From Streptomyces dangxiongensis (GTDB lineage: Bacteria; Actinomycetota; Actinomycetes; Streptomycetales; Streptomycetaceae), in contig NZ_CP033073.1 of NCBI RefSeq assembly GCF_003675325.1, positions 3,472,001 to 3,536,000 of the forward strand: a stretch of DNA of 64,000 bases, written 5' to 3'. The position numbers and the translations under genes are program-made. Below are positions 8,639 to 18,887 of the stretch, piece after piece; the first letter of the stretch is position 1, and each line of letters opens with the position of its first letter. Under the pieces are notes generated by a model that was given only the letters and a program-made list of their open reading frames with translations, made no database searches and was not told the DNA's origin.

Positions 8639-9990
8639 ATGCGGGGGATTCTTCGGTACCCGGTCCGGCGCATGGAGCGCGCGGGCCTGCGCACCGGGCT
8701 CAGATGGAAGCTGAGCGCGGCGATCGCGCTGGTGGCCGGCCTGGTGGCGATCGTGCTGAGCCTGGTCGTGCACAACGCGGCCCGCGTCTCGATGCTGGAC
8801 AACGCGCGCGAGCTGGCCAACGAGCGCCTCCTGCTGGCCCAGCGCAACTACGAGCTGAACCGGGGGCCGATCTTCCCCCACGTCAAGACCGACGACCCGG
8901 AGCTGCCGGTGGCGCTGCGCGAGAAGGTCGAGCAGGGCCGCCGGGCCAGCGACGTTTCCGAACACGGCGGGGCGCCGGACATCTGGGCGGCCGTACCGGT
9001 GAAGAACGGGCACGTGCTGTCCGTGCACCTGCATCTGCCCGACCGCAGCAGCAACGTCATGAAGGACCTGGACCAGGCCCTGGTGATCGGCTCGGTCGCG
9101 GTCGTGGTCGGCGGCAGCGCGCTGGGCGTGCTGATCGGCGGCCAGCTCTCCCGCCGGCTGCGCAAGGCGGCCGCCGCCGCGAACCGGGTCGCCAAGGGGG
9201 AGACCGACGTCCGGGTCCGGGAGGCCATCGGCGGCGTCGTACGGGACGAGACCGACGACCTCGCCCGCGCGGTGGACGCCATGGCGGACGCGCTCCAGCA
9301 GCGCCTGGAGGCCGAGCGGCGCGTCACCGCCGACATCGCCCACGAGCTGCGCACCCCCCGTCACCGGCCTGCTCACGGCCGCCGAACTGCTACCGCCCGG
9401 CCGGCTCACGGAACTGGTGCTGGACCGGGCGAAGGCGATGCGCACGCTGGTGGAGGACGTCCTGGAGGTGGCCCGCCTGGACGGGGCCTCGGAGCGGGCG
9501 GAGCTGCAGGACCTCATGCTGGGCGAGTTCGTCGCCCGCCGGGTGGCCGCCAAGGACCCGGACATCACCGTACGGGTGGTGCACGAGTCGGAGGTCACCA
9601 CCGACCCGCGGCGGCTGGAGCGGGTGCTGTTCAACCTGCTCGCCAACGCCGCCCGGCACGGCCGCCCGCCCATAGAGGTCACCGTGGAGGGCCGGGTCAT
9701 CCGGGTCCGCGACCACGGTCCCGGGTTCCCCGAGGAGCTGCTCGCCGAGGGGCCGAGCCGGTTCCGCACCGGCAGCGAGGACCGCGCGCAGGGGCACGGG
9801 GCTGGGGCTGACCATCGCGGCCGGCCAGGCGCGGGTGCTCGGAGCCCGGCTGACGTTCCGCAACGTACGGCCCGCGGGCGCGCCCGCCCGCCTTCCCTCG
9901 GAGGGCGCGGTCGCCGTCCTCTGGCTCCCCGAACACGCCCCCACCAGCACGGGAAGCTATCCGATGCTGCCGCGCCCCCTCGGCAAGTGA
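8639..9990 (+). CDS. cseC: Sensor histidine kinase CseC, reading frame broken twice
   Basis: CseC is the membrane kinase that senses envelope damage and phosphorylates CseB. Conceptually corrected, it is about 449 aa. It has a membrane segment near residues 22-42, an extracytoplasmic sensor part, a second membrane segment near 145-165, and a HAMP linker. The H-box is ADIAHELRTP, and the N and G boxes (NLLANAARHG, RDHGPGF, GHGLGLTIA) follow. As written, the frame is lost by one extra base in the C6 run at 9354-9359, just after the catalytic histidine. It is lost again by one extra base in the G4 run at 9798-9801. Removing both restores an open frame to the TGA at 9988-9990. Homopolymer sequencing errors are the simplest explanation; a true pseudogene would uncouple sigE from CseBC control. 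Confidence 0.88.
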
Positions 9991-10041
9991 CCACCCGGCC
10001 GGCCGCCGGACCGGACCGTCACCGGGCGGTGCGCGTACACG

Positions 10042-10078
10042 ACGAAGGCCCCGGAGGCGGTCGCCCCGGGGCCTTCGT
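10042..10078. terminator. Hairpin terminator between cseC and the exporter gene
   Basis: A perfect 13-bp inverted repeat, ACGAAGGCCCCGG / CCGGGGCCTTCGT, has an 11-nt loop. It sits between the convergent cseC and MFS genes. The A-T-richer stem base lets it act in both directions. Confidence 0.8.
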
Positions 10079-10091
10079 GTGCGTGCGGATG

Positions 10092-11663
10092 TCAGACGAT
10101 CTCGGCCATGGGCGCCGGCACCGCGTCCCCGCCGTCGGCGGCGGGCTTCTGCGGTCCGCCCTTGAGCGGGACCTCCTTGACGAACAGCGCCGCGACCAGC
10201 ACCAGCACCGCGATCACGGCGCCGAGCAGGAACGCGGAGTGCGTCCCCTCGGACACCGCGTGCTGGTAGGCCTCCCGGGCCGCCTTGGGCAGCTTGGCCA
10301 GGCTCGCCGCGTCCAACTGCGCCGACTTCTCCGTGAGCTTCGAACCCACCGCACCGGCCCGCTCGGACATGACGTCCTGGACCCGATGGTTGAACAGCGC
10401 GCCCATGATGGCGACGCCGAAGGAGGAGCCCAGGGTGCGGAACAGGGTGGCGGACGAGGACGCCACGCCCATGTCCTTCATCTGCACGCTGTTCTGCGCG
10501 ACCAGCATGGTGATCTGCATCAGGCAGCCCATGCCGGCACCCAGCACCGCCATGTAGAGGCCGGAGGTGAGGCGGGTGGTGCCCGTGTCCATCAGTGACA
10601 GCAGATACAGCCCGACGATCATCAGCGCGCCGCCGGCGATCGGGAAGATCTTGTACCGGCCGCTGCCGGTGGTGATCCGTCCGGCGACCATCGAGGTCAC
10701 CAGCATCGCGCCGAGCATGGGCAGGAGCAGCAGGCCCGAGTTGGTCGCGGAGGCGCCCTGCACCGCCTGCTGGTACAGCGGCAGGAACAGGGTGGCGCCG
10801 AACATCACGAAGCCGGTGATGAAGCCGATCAGCGACATCAGGGTGAAGTTGCGGCTCCGGAAGATGTGCAGCGGCAGTACCGGTTCGGCGGCCCTGGTCT
10901 GCCAGAACACGAACCCGACCAGGGTGGCCACCCCGATGCCGATCAGCTCCATGATCCGCGCGGAGGTCCAGGCGTACTCGCTCCCGCCCCAGGTGGTGAC
11001 CAGCACGATGGAGGTGATGCCCACGGTGAGCAGGACGACGCCGAGGTAGTCGATGCCCGCCTTGGACCGCTTCCTGGGCAGGTGCAGCACGGCGGTGACC
11101 AGTGCGAGGGCGACCGCACCGAGCGGCAGGTTGATGTAGAAGGCCCAGCGCCAGCCCCAGTTGTCGGTGATGGTGCCGCCGACGAGCGGTCCGCCGATCA
11201 TGGCGAGCGCCATGATGCCGGCCATCATGCCCTGGTACTTGCCGCGCTCCCGCGGCGGCACGAGGTCGCCGATGATCGCCATGACACCGACCATCAGGCC
11301 GCCGGCGCCGAGGCCCTGGACGGCCCGGAACCCGATCAACTGGCCCATGTCCTGGGCCATGCCGCTCAGCGCCGAGCCGATCAGGAAGATCACGATCGAG
11401 CTGAGGAACGCGCCCTTGCGGCCGTACATGTCGCCGATCTTGCCCCAGACCGGGGTGGAGGCCGCGGTGGCCAGGGTGTATCCGGTGACGACCCAGGACA
11501 GGTGCTCCAGGCCGCCGAGATCACCCACGATCGTCGGCATCGCCGTACCGACGATCATGTTGTCGAGCATCGCGAGCATCATCGCGATCATCAGTGCGAG
11601 CAGCACCACTCGCACGCTCTTGGGCTGTTTGCCCTCTGTGACAGTTCCGACCGCTTCCGCCAT
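10092..11663 (-). CDS. MFS multidrug efflux transporter, DHA2 (EmrB/QacA) family
   Basis: This is a proton-driven exporter in the cytoplasmic membrane. The 523-residue protein has the 14-helix DHA2 layout. Helix 1 carries the family motif LDNMIVGTAMPTI. The loop motif GKIGDMYGRKG is the antiporter motif A, and ALAMIGGPLVGG matches motif C in helix 5. The C-terminal region ends in a short charged cytoplasmic tail. The ATG at 11663 is preceded by GACGAGG. It is divergent from a TetR gene, and the shared intergenic region holds two copies of a palindromic operator, so TetR repression relieved by the exported compound is likely. The substrate cannot be read from the sequence. Confidence 0.92.
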   Translation of the reverse strand: MAEAVGTVTEGKQPKSVRVVLLALMIAMMLAMLDNMIVGTAMPTIVGDLGGLEHLSWVVTGYTLATAASTPVWGKIGDMYGRKGAFLSSIVIFLIGSALSGMAQDMGQLIGFRAVQGLGAGGLMVGVMAIIGDLVPPRERGKYQGMMAGIMALAMIGGPLVGGTITDNWGWRWAFYINLPLGAVALALVTAVLHLPRKRSKAGIDYLGVVLLTVGITSIVLVTTWGGSEYAWTSARIMELIGIGVATLVGFVFWQTRAAEPVLPLHIFRSRNFTLMSLIGFITGFVMFGATLFLPLYQQAVQGASATNSGLLLLPMLGAMLVTSMVAGRITTGSGRYKIFPIAGGALMIVGLYLLSLMDTGTTRLTSGLYMAVLGAGMGCLMQITMLVAQNSVQMKDMGVASSSATLFRTLGSSFGVAIMGALFNHRVQDVMSERAGAVGSKLTEKSAQLDAASLAKLPKAAREAYQHAVSEGTHSAFLLGAVIAVLVLVAALFVKEVPLKGGPQKPAADGGDAVPAPMAEIV

Positions 11664-11695
11664 CCTCGTCCCACTCCCCCTGCGGCAAGCTACTT

Positions 11696-11758
11696 ACTTG
11701 CCGCCCGGCTAGTTCAGTACACTGGAAAAGTAGACCTGTCACTAGCCGGTCGTCAAGT
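11696..11758. promoter_or_regulatory. Two 18-bp pseudopalindromic operators, probable TetR binding sites
   Basis: Between the exporter and TetR genes lie two related sites, ACTTGCCGCCCGGCTAGT at 11696-11713 and ACTAGCCGGTCGTCAAGT at 11741-11758. Each fits ACTNGNCGNNCGNCNAGT. The halves of the first match in 7 of 8 positions and those of the second in 6 of 8. Together with flanking bases the two sites form one large inverted repeat (22-bp arms at 11692-11713 and 11741-11762, two mismatches). They are centred 45 bp apart and probably cover the divergent promoters. Confidence 0.75.
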
Positions 11759-11789
11759 AAGTTTCCGCGGGAGCGCGAGGAGTACGAGG

Positions 11790-12389
11790 ATGGGCGTCAC
11801 CATGGACGGCACCAAGCAGCAGCGCCGCGGCAACACCCGCCAGCGCATCCAGGACGTGGCGCTCGAACTCTTCGCGGAGCAGGGATACGAGAAGACCTCC
11901 CTGCGCGAGATCGCCGAGCGCCTCGACGTCACCAAGGCGGCTCTGTACTACCACTTCAAGACGAAGGAAGAGATCACCGTCAGCCTCTTCGAGGATCTGA
12001 CGCAGCCGATCGAGGCCCTCATCGAGTGGGGCAGGCAGCAGCCGCACACCCTGGAGACCAAGCAGGAGATCGTACGGCGCTACAGCGAGGCTCTGGCGGG
12101 CGCGGAACCGCTCTTCCGCTTCATGCAGGAGAACCAGGCGACCGTGCGCGAACTGCGCATCGGCGACACCTTCAAGGACCGGCTGCGCGGCCTCAGGGAC
12201 ATCATCATCGACCCCGAGGCGCCGCTCGTGGAGCAGGTCCGCTGCGTCAGCGCGATGTTCACGCTGCACGCGGGGATGTTCGTGATGCAGGACCTGGAAG
12301 GCGACCCCGGGAAGAAGCGCGAGGCCGTTCTCGAAGTCGCCCTGGATCTGGTCACGCAGGCGCACCGGGGCGCCCACGGGACGGAGTAG
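11790..12389 (+). CDS. TetR family transcriptional repressor
   Basis: This is a dimeric ligand-responsive repressor. The 199-residue protein begins with a TetR helix-turn-helix: RQRIQDVALELFAEQGYEKT, then SLREIAERLDVTKAALYYHF. A helical ligand-binding domain follows. The ATG at 11790 has GAGGAG at 11777-11782; a second ATG lies 12 nt downstream. It is divergently arranged with the DHA2 exporter and is very likely its local regulator through the paired operators at 11696-11758, probably repressing itself too. Its 3' end is one base from the convergent M23 peptidase gene, leaving no room for a separate terminator. Confidence 0.93.
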   Translation: MGVTMDGTKQQRRGNTRQRIQDVALELFAEQGYEKTSLREIAERLDVTKAALYYHFKTKEEITVSLFEDLTQPIEALIEWGRQQPHTLETKQEIVRRYSEALAGAEPLFRFMQENQATVRELRIGDTFKDRLRGLRDIIIDPEAPLVEQVRCVSAMFTLHAGMFVMQDLEGDPGKKREAVLEVALDLVTQAHRGAHGTE

Positions 12390-12390
12390 C

Positions 12391-12942
12391 TCAGACGGAC
12401 ACGCCCTTGGCGTGCAGGAAGGAGACCGGGTCGACGGCGGAGCCGTAGTTCGGGGTCGTACGGATCTCGAAGTGCAGGTGCGGCCCGGTGGAGTTGCCGG
12501 TGGAGCCCGAGAGGGCTATGTGCTGGCCGGTCGCGACGACCTGGCCGATCCTGACGTCGATCCGGGACAGGTGCGCGTACTGCGAGTACGTGCCGTTGCC
12601 GTGCTTGATCACGATGGCGTTGCCGTACGCCGGACCGTCACCGGCGCCGTTGGGGCCGGCCTTGACCACGGTGCCGCCGTGCGCGGCCATGACGCCGGTG
12701 CCGGTCGGCACGGCGAAGTCCTGACCGCTGTGCTTGGCGACCCAGTGGCTGCCGGCCTGGTCGAAGCCCGCGGACAGCGTGTACGACTTCACCGGGTCGA
12801 CCCAGGAGGCGGCGGACGCCGTGGCGGCGGACGCGACCCCGGTACCCAGCACGGCCGTGGCGCCGATGCCGGCAGCCAGGACGGCCACGCGGGTGCGGAG
12901 CGAGGACGTACGGGAAGAGCGGGACGTGGCGCGCTGGAACAT
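12391..12942 (-). CDS. Secreted M23 family peptidoglycan endopeptidase
   Basis: This is a zinc metallopeptidase of the lysostaphin/LytM type that cuts peptide cross-links in the wall. The ATG at 12942 is chosen over in-frame starts up to 13050 because a proper signal peptide begins there (RTRVAVLAAGIGATAVLGTG, cleavage after ASA near residue 40) and GAGG precedes it. The mature part of the 183-residue protein is a single M23 domain. Zinc ligands are visible: H71 and D75 in HSGQDF, and H157 in PHLHFEI with catalytic H155 and H124. There is no LysM or binding domain. An unusual hairpin lies about 120 nt upstream. Confidence 0.92.
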   Translation of the reverse strand: MFQRATSRSSRTSSLRTRVAVLAAGIGATAVLGTGVASAATASAASWVDPVKSYTLSAGFDQAGSHWVAKHSGQDFAVPTGTGVMAAHGGTVVKAGPNGAGDGPAYGNAIVIKHGNGTYSQYAHLSRIDVRIGQVVATGQHIALSGSTGNSTGPHLHFEIRTTPNYGSAVDPVSFLHAKGVSV

Positions 12943-13397
12943 CGATACCTCGTGGAGTCGGGAGCGATTGACCCACCCGGCGTACAGACGTCCGACCGGG
13001 CAGCCATCCCTTGGTAACCGAGCGCCCCGGCAGCCGACAAAACGCCCCACTACGGCGACAAGTAGTAGATGACCGCAGAATCATCTACTTCTTGACAGAC
13101 CCCACCGATCCTGGCCACCCCCGCTGACGACGCCTTTTCCCGTCGGCGACCCTAGGCGTAAATGTCCGCTTTATCCTCTTATTTGGGTGCACTAGCACAC
13201 TTAGTAGGGCCCATATGGCCTGTGCGGCTTATCACCGGGCACCCCGGCCGGCCGGCACGGAAAAGTGACGCAGGCCTCTAGGCACCTACCGTGCGGTAAC
13301 CCTACGGTTCCCCTCGCGCCATCCTCATCTCAGATCATGCACCTGACATTCAGGACGCGTACGGACACGCGTACGGACGTGAGAGGAACCCCCACCG
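12943..13397. other. Long divergent intergenic region between the M23 peptidase and HAD phosphatase genes
   Basis: These 455 nt hold the promoters of both genes. They include AT-rich stretches (TTTATCCTCTTATTTGG near 13170), the palindrome CCATATGG near 13211-13218, and a direct repeat ACGCGTACGGAC at about 13357 and 13368 just before the phosphatase gene. The hairpin at 13060-13093 is listed separately. No gene was found. Confidence 0.5.
13060..13093. repeat. Inverted repeat, 13-bp arms with 8-nt loop
   Basis: AAGTAGTAGATGA at 13060-13072 pairs with TCATCTACTTCTT at 13081-13093 with one mismatch; the loop is CCGCAGAA. It stands out as AT-rich in GC-rich DNA and lies 118-151 nt upstream of the M23 gene. 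It could be an operator or an RNA hairpin in the leader. No U-tract follows in either direction, so a terminator is less likely. Confidence 0.55.
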
Positions 13398-14024
13398 ATG
13401 ACCCGACGCCCCTGGGCGCGCCCCGTCTCCCTGACCGCCGCCTCCCTGGCCTCCCTGGCGGCGCTGGCCGCCCCGGCCCAGGCGGCCGGCCGCACACAGC
13501 CCACGGCCGGCTCCGCCACCGCTGCCGCGGCGGTCGACCACGCCACCTGGCAGAAGGACTGCCGGCAGGTCATGGACCAGGCCCTGCCGTACCTGAAGCA
13601 GCGCATCGCCGCCGCCCGGCCCGGCGAGAAGCAGGCCGTCGTCCTCGACATCGACAACACCGCGCTCGAGACCGACTTCGGCTTCAGCTACCCCCAGCCG
13701 GCCAACACGCCCGTCCTGGACGTCGCCCGGTACGCCCAGGACCACGGCGTCTCCCTCTTCTTCGTCACCGCCCGCCCCGGCATCCTGTACTGGCCCACCG
13801 AGTACAACCTCGAACACGACGGCTACCACGTCGCCGGCCTCCACGTCCGCGGCCTCGTGGACCTCTTCAAGGACGTCGCCGCCTACAAGACAGCCCAGCG
13901 CGCCGGCATCGAGAACGACGGCTACACGATCATCGCGAACATCGGCAACAGCCCCACCGACCTCTCCGGCGGCCACGCCGAGAAGACCTTCAAGCTCCCC
14001 GACTACGACGGTCAGTTGTCCTGA
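13398..14024 (+). CDS. Secreted HAD superfamily class IIIB-like acid phosphatase
   Basis: This is a probable exported phosphomonoesterase. The 208-residue protein starts with a typical Sec signal peptide (SLTAASLASLAALAAPAQA, cleavage near residue 29). HAD motif I is VVLDIDNTAL with the nucleophile Asp84 and general acid Asp86. Motif II is FFVTARP with Thr124. The motif III region is KTAQRAGIE, and motif IV follows in the segment IIANIGNSPTDLSGG. The length is normal for a single cap-type HAD domain. The ATG at 13398 follows GAGAGGAA. The substrate is unknown. It is a single-gene unit ending at a strong terminator. Confidence 0.9.
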   Translation: MTRRPWARPVSLTAASLASLAALAAPAQAAGRTQPTAGSATAAAAVDHATWQKDCRQVMDQALPYLKQRIAAARPGEKQAVVLDIDNTALETDFGFSYPQPANTPVLDVARYAQDHGVSLFFVTARPGILYWPTEYNLEHDGYHVAGLHVRGLVDLFKDVAAYKTAQRAGIENDGYTIIANIGNSPTDLSGGHAEKTFKLPDYDGQLS

Positions 14025-14187
14025 CCCGCCCGTCCGCGCCTGCGCAGCCGTACGCGACGCGGGGGGCGTCATCCGCATGACGCCGGCCGTCGCCCCCGCG
14101 CGGCCCCGTGAACGTGCCGCCGCGGCGCCGGTCGCCCGCCCTGTTCCCCCGGGCGGACGTCCCGGGGGAGCGGCTCCGAGCACGCGG

Positions 14188-14219
14188 AAGGGGCCGGTGC
14201 CCGTAGGCACCGGCCCCTT
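14188..14219. terminator. Bidirectional terminator between the HAD phosphatase and clpC
   Basis: A perfect 14-bp stem, AAGGGGCCGGTGCC / GGCACCGGCCCCTT, has a CGTA loop and is followed by TCTT on the plus strand. It serves the convergent phosphatase gene and clpC. Confidence 0.9.
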
Positions 14220-14245
14220 CTTCGCTCGGCCTGTCCGCCGGACGC

Positions 14246-16771
<2,526 letters not shown>

Positions 16772-17200
16772 CGTTAATCGCTCCTCAGAGCGGTCAGGCA
16801 GTGGGGGGAACTTCCCCTCCCTGTCCTTCCGCAGCTTAGTCCCGCAAGCGGGGACCGCTCATTCCAACTGCCGACACCGTCGATGGCCTCCTGACCCCGA
16901 ACGCCGACATCTGCTCCAACCCGATGGTGCGAGACGATGTTCCCGCAGGCCAGGCAGTTACCCCAGTCGCCAGTACGCCGATGGCGAACGTGAGACGGCC
17001 CTTCCTGCAAGTCGCCCCCTCCCACTAGGCATGTCTTACCCGCAGGCACTGACAGTCCATGCCGCGGGCACCGGTTCGCTCCGCTATGGGCGAACAACCT
17101 CGCGCCTCCCCGGACCCCCATGCGCCTCGTTATCCAGCACCCGGCGCAGCCGAGTGGGCACCCAGCGTAACCCGGGGGCTCCCCAGGCGGTTGCACGGGT
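16772..17200. other. Divergent intergenic region upstream of clpC
   Basis: These 429 nt separate clpC from the plus-strand gene at 17201. They include a short stem GGGGGAACTTCCCC near 16803-16817 and the ClgR-like box described separately. No gene was found. The clpC leader is expected to be long (over 200 nt) if the promoter lies next to the box. Confidence 0.5.
17074..17095 (-). promoter_or_regulatory. ClgR-type operator upstream of clpC
   Basis: Read on the minus strand, positions 17095-17082 give GTTCGC-CCATA-GCG. This is an exact match to the GTTCGC-N5-GCG motif reported, as I recall it, for the Clp/Lon activator ClgR in Streptomyces lividans. The hexamer is repeated in inverted form (GTTCGC at 17074-17079, GCGAAC at 17090-17095), giving a longer palindrome. 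It lies about 310 nt before the clpC start. Confidence 0.7.
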
Positions 17201-17827
17201 ATGGCTGGCTCGGTCCTCACCACCTCCGCGGTCCCCCTTCCCCGTCGGCCCCTCGATCCGGACGCACCGGGCACCCGGGCCCGGCACTGGTACGAGAACG
17301 ATCTGGACTGGCCGACAGTGCCCGGACAGCCGCTGCGGCTGCGTACGGGGGTGCGGTTCGACGTGCTGGACGTGCCGGCCGAGGCGGGCACCGAGGCGCT
17401 CCGGCGGCTCGCACCGGGCTCCCCGGTGGCCCTTCGCGGCGACCGGATGGAGCTTCTGCTGGCGGCGGGCAGCGCGGAGGAGGTGCCCGGGGTGCTGGAC
17501 TGGCTGGAGTGGGGCGCCGTGACGCTGGATCTGCGGCTGCTGGGCGCGGGCGACACGGTGGAGGCCCCGCCGCCGCCCGCGGGAGCCGTCATGTCAGGAC
17601 GGGCGGGAGCCGTGCAGGGGGCCGCCGTGTGGCTGCGGCCCCCTGGGCCGGGACGCGGGGTCGAGGCCTTGCTGCCGGCCATGCCGGCCGTGGGGCGCGG
17701 GGGTAGCGCCCCCGATCTCGTACGACTGCTGGACACGGTGGCAGCTCAGTGTCACCGTGTCCGGCTGCGGCGCTCGTGCGCCGGGCCGGCCGTTTCCGGG
17801 CGGAATCAGCCGTTGGCCTTCTCGTAG
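17201..17827 (+). CDS. Conserved protein of unknown function
   Basis: I do not recognise a family. The 208-residue protein starts with an ATG at 17201. It has a proline/arginine-rich N-terminus, a compact middle part (RHWYENDLDWPTVPG, then LRLRTGVRFDVLDVPAEAG) and a Gly/Pro-rich C-terminus. No membrane segment or catalytic motif is visible. The middle part resembles the start of bifunctional primase/polymerase-like proteins seen elsewhere in Streptomyces, but this is only an impression. Codon use is typical. It is divergent from clpC, and its last 22 nt overlap the convergent lsr2 gene, so its annotated end deserves caution. Confidence 0.6.
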   Translation: MAGSVLTTSAVPLPRRPLDPDAPGTRARHWYENDLDWPTVPGQPLRLRTGVRFDVLDVPAEAGTEALRRLAPGSPVALRGDRMELLLAAGSAEEVPGVLDWLEWGAVTLDLRLLGAGDTVEAPPPPAGAVMSGRAGAVQGAAVWLRPPGPGRGVEALLPAMPAVGRGGSAPDLVRLLDTVAAQCHRVRLRRSCAGPAVSGRNQPLAFS

Positions 17828-18141
17828 GCCTCGCGGATGGATGCCGGAACCCGGCCGCGGTCGTTGACCTCGTAACCGTTCTCCTTCGCCCAGGCGCGGA
17901 TCGCCGCGGTGTCCTGGTTGCCGCCGGAAGCGGCGCGCGCCTTTCCACGTCCACCGGAAGCACGGCCCCCGGTACGACGACCACCCTTGACATAGGGGTC
18001 GAGAAGACCGCGCAGCTTGTCCGCATTGGCAGTCGTGAGATCGATCTCGTACGTCTTGCCGTCCAGCGCGAACGTCACGGTCTCGTCCGCCTCGCCGCCG
18101 TCGAGGTCGTCGACAAGAAGGACCTGAACCTTCTGTGCCAC
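17806..18141 (-). CDS. lsr2: Lsr2 nucleoid-associated, xenogeneic-silencing protein
   Basis: Lsr2 bridges DNA and silences AT-rich, often horizontally acquired, genes including specialised-metabolite clusters. The GTG at 18141 is chosen because AAAGGA precedes it; an ATG 15 nt upstream overlaps that site. The 111-residue protein has the N-terminal dimerisation domain (QKVQVLLVDDLDGGEADETV) and a basic Gly/Arg linker. The C-terminal DNA-binding domain (AIRAWAKENGYEVNDRGRVP) carries the AT-hook-like RGR that enters the minor groove. The length is typical. The upstream region is AT-richer than average, with a TATAAC at 18208-18213 on the minus strand that could be its -10 box. Confidence 0.95.
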   Translation of the reverse strand: MAQKVQVLLVDDLDGGEADETVTFALDGKTYEIDLTTANADKLRGLLDPYVKGGRRTGGRASGGRGKARAASGGNQDTAAIRAWAKENGYEVNDRGRVPASIREAYEKANG

Positions 18142-18207
18142 CGCATTTCCTTTCATCGATAACGTTGAGGACCAGGGGTGTGCGGCGTCCGCCGTTTCGC
18201 CGCCCCT

Positions 18208-18213
18208 GTTATA
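18208..18213 (-). promoter_or_regulatory. Possible -10 box of lsr2
   Basis: The minus strand reads TATAAC in an AT-rich patch (CTGCATATAACAGG) 67-72 nt before the lsr2 start. No convincing -35 at 17-18 bp was seen, so this is tentative. Confidence 0.35.
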
Positions 18214-18344
18214 TGCAGTACTGCGTTACGTCGGAAAGCAAACCGCTTTTGCCGGAAAAACACAAACCCCCGGGAGTGACTCAGCGGGCCACCACCGCCC
18301 GGAAACATGCGCGTTTCGGACATAGGCCACCCGGGCAATGACGA

Positions 18345-18878
18345 TCACAGATGCAGAAGCATCCGGCTGTTGCCCAGGGTGTTCGGTTTCACTCGTTCGA
18401 GACCGAGGAACTCCGCGACGCCCTCGTCATAGGAGCGCAACAGCTCGGCGTAGACATCGGTGTCGACCGGCGTCTCCCCGATCTCGACGAAGCCGTGCTT
18501 CCCGAAGAAGTCCACTTCGAAGGTCAGGCAGAAAACCCGGCGAACGCCGAGCCAGCGTGCTGTCTGGAGCAACTTCTCCAGCAGCCGGTGACCGACGCCG
18601 GAACCCCTCAGTCCGGGCTTCACCGCCAGAGTGCGGACTTCGGCGAGGTCCTCCCACATGACGTGCAGTGCTCCGCAGCCGACCACCTCGGCGTTGTCGT
18701 CGCGTTCGGCGACCCAGAACTCCTGGATGTCCTCGTAAAGGGTGACCATGGCTTTGTCGAGCAGGATGCGGTCACGGACGTAGGCGTCGAGGAGGTGGCG
18801 CAGGGCGGGGACATCGCTGGTCCGGGCCCGTCGGACGGTCAGGGCTTTTGCGGGGACTTCGGGACGCTCTGCTGGCAT
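18345..18878 (-). CDS. GNAT family amino-acid N-acetyltransferase (ArgA-like)
   Basis: This is a probable acetyl-CoA-dependent acetyltransferase of the kind annotated as stand-alone N-acetylglutamate synthase, the first step of arginine synthesis. The 177-residue protein is a single GNAT domain. The acceptor-side part is VRRARTSDVPALRHLLDAY. Beta-4 is LAEVRTLAVKPG, and the acetyl-CoA pyrophosphate loop is RGSGVGHRLLEKLL (R/Q-x-x-G-x-G/A). The C-terminal part KHGFVEIGETPVDTDVY resembles the C-terminal domain of ArgA. The ATG at 18878 lies 9 nt after the BlaI-type gene's stop, so the two may be co-transcribed. The substrate assignment is inferred. Confidence 0.85.
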   Translation of the reverse strand: MPAERPEVPAKALTVRRARTSDVPALRHLLDAYVRDRILLDKAMVTLYEDIQEFWVAERDDNAEVVGCGALHVMWEDLAEVRTLAVKPGLRGSGVGHRLLEKLLQTARWLGVRRVFCLTFEVDFFGKHGFVEIGETPVDTDVYAELLRSYDEGVAEFLGLERVKPNTLGNSRMLLHL

Positions 18879-18887
18879 GAACGGACG

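Noticed and set aside
10092..11663. Possibility that the exporter operon is horizontally acquired
   Set aside because: Base composition and codon use match the neighbours, and no mobile element, tRNA or direct repeat flanks it.
13092..13097. TTGACA on the plus strand as a -35 for the HAD phosphatase gene
   Set aside because: No matching -10 occurs 16-19 bp downstream and the position is about 300 nt from the gene.
12943..13250. Possible c-di-AMP (ydaO) riboswitch before the M23 peptidase, expected because DisA is encoded nearby and many Streptomyces wall hydrolases have one
   Set aside because: The conserved blocks of that riboswitch (for example the CCGAAUCCGUCAGC-like segment) were not found in the minus-strand leader.
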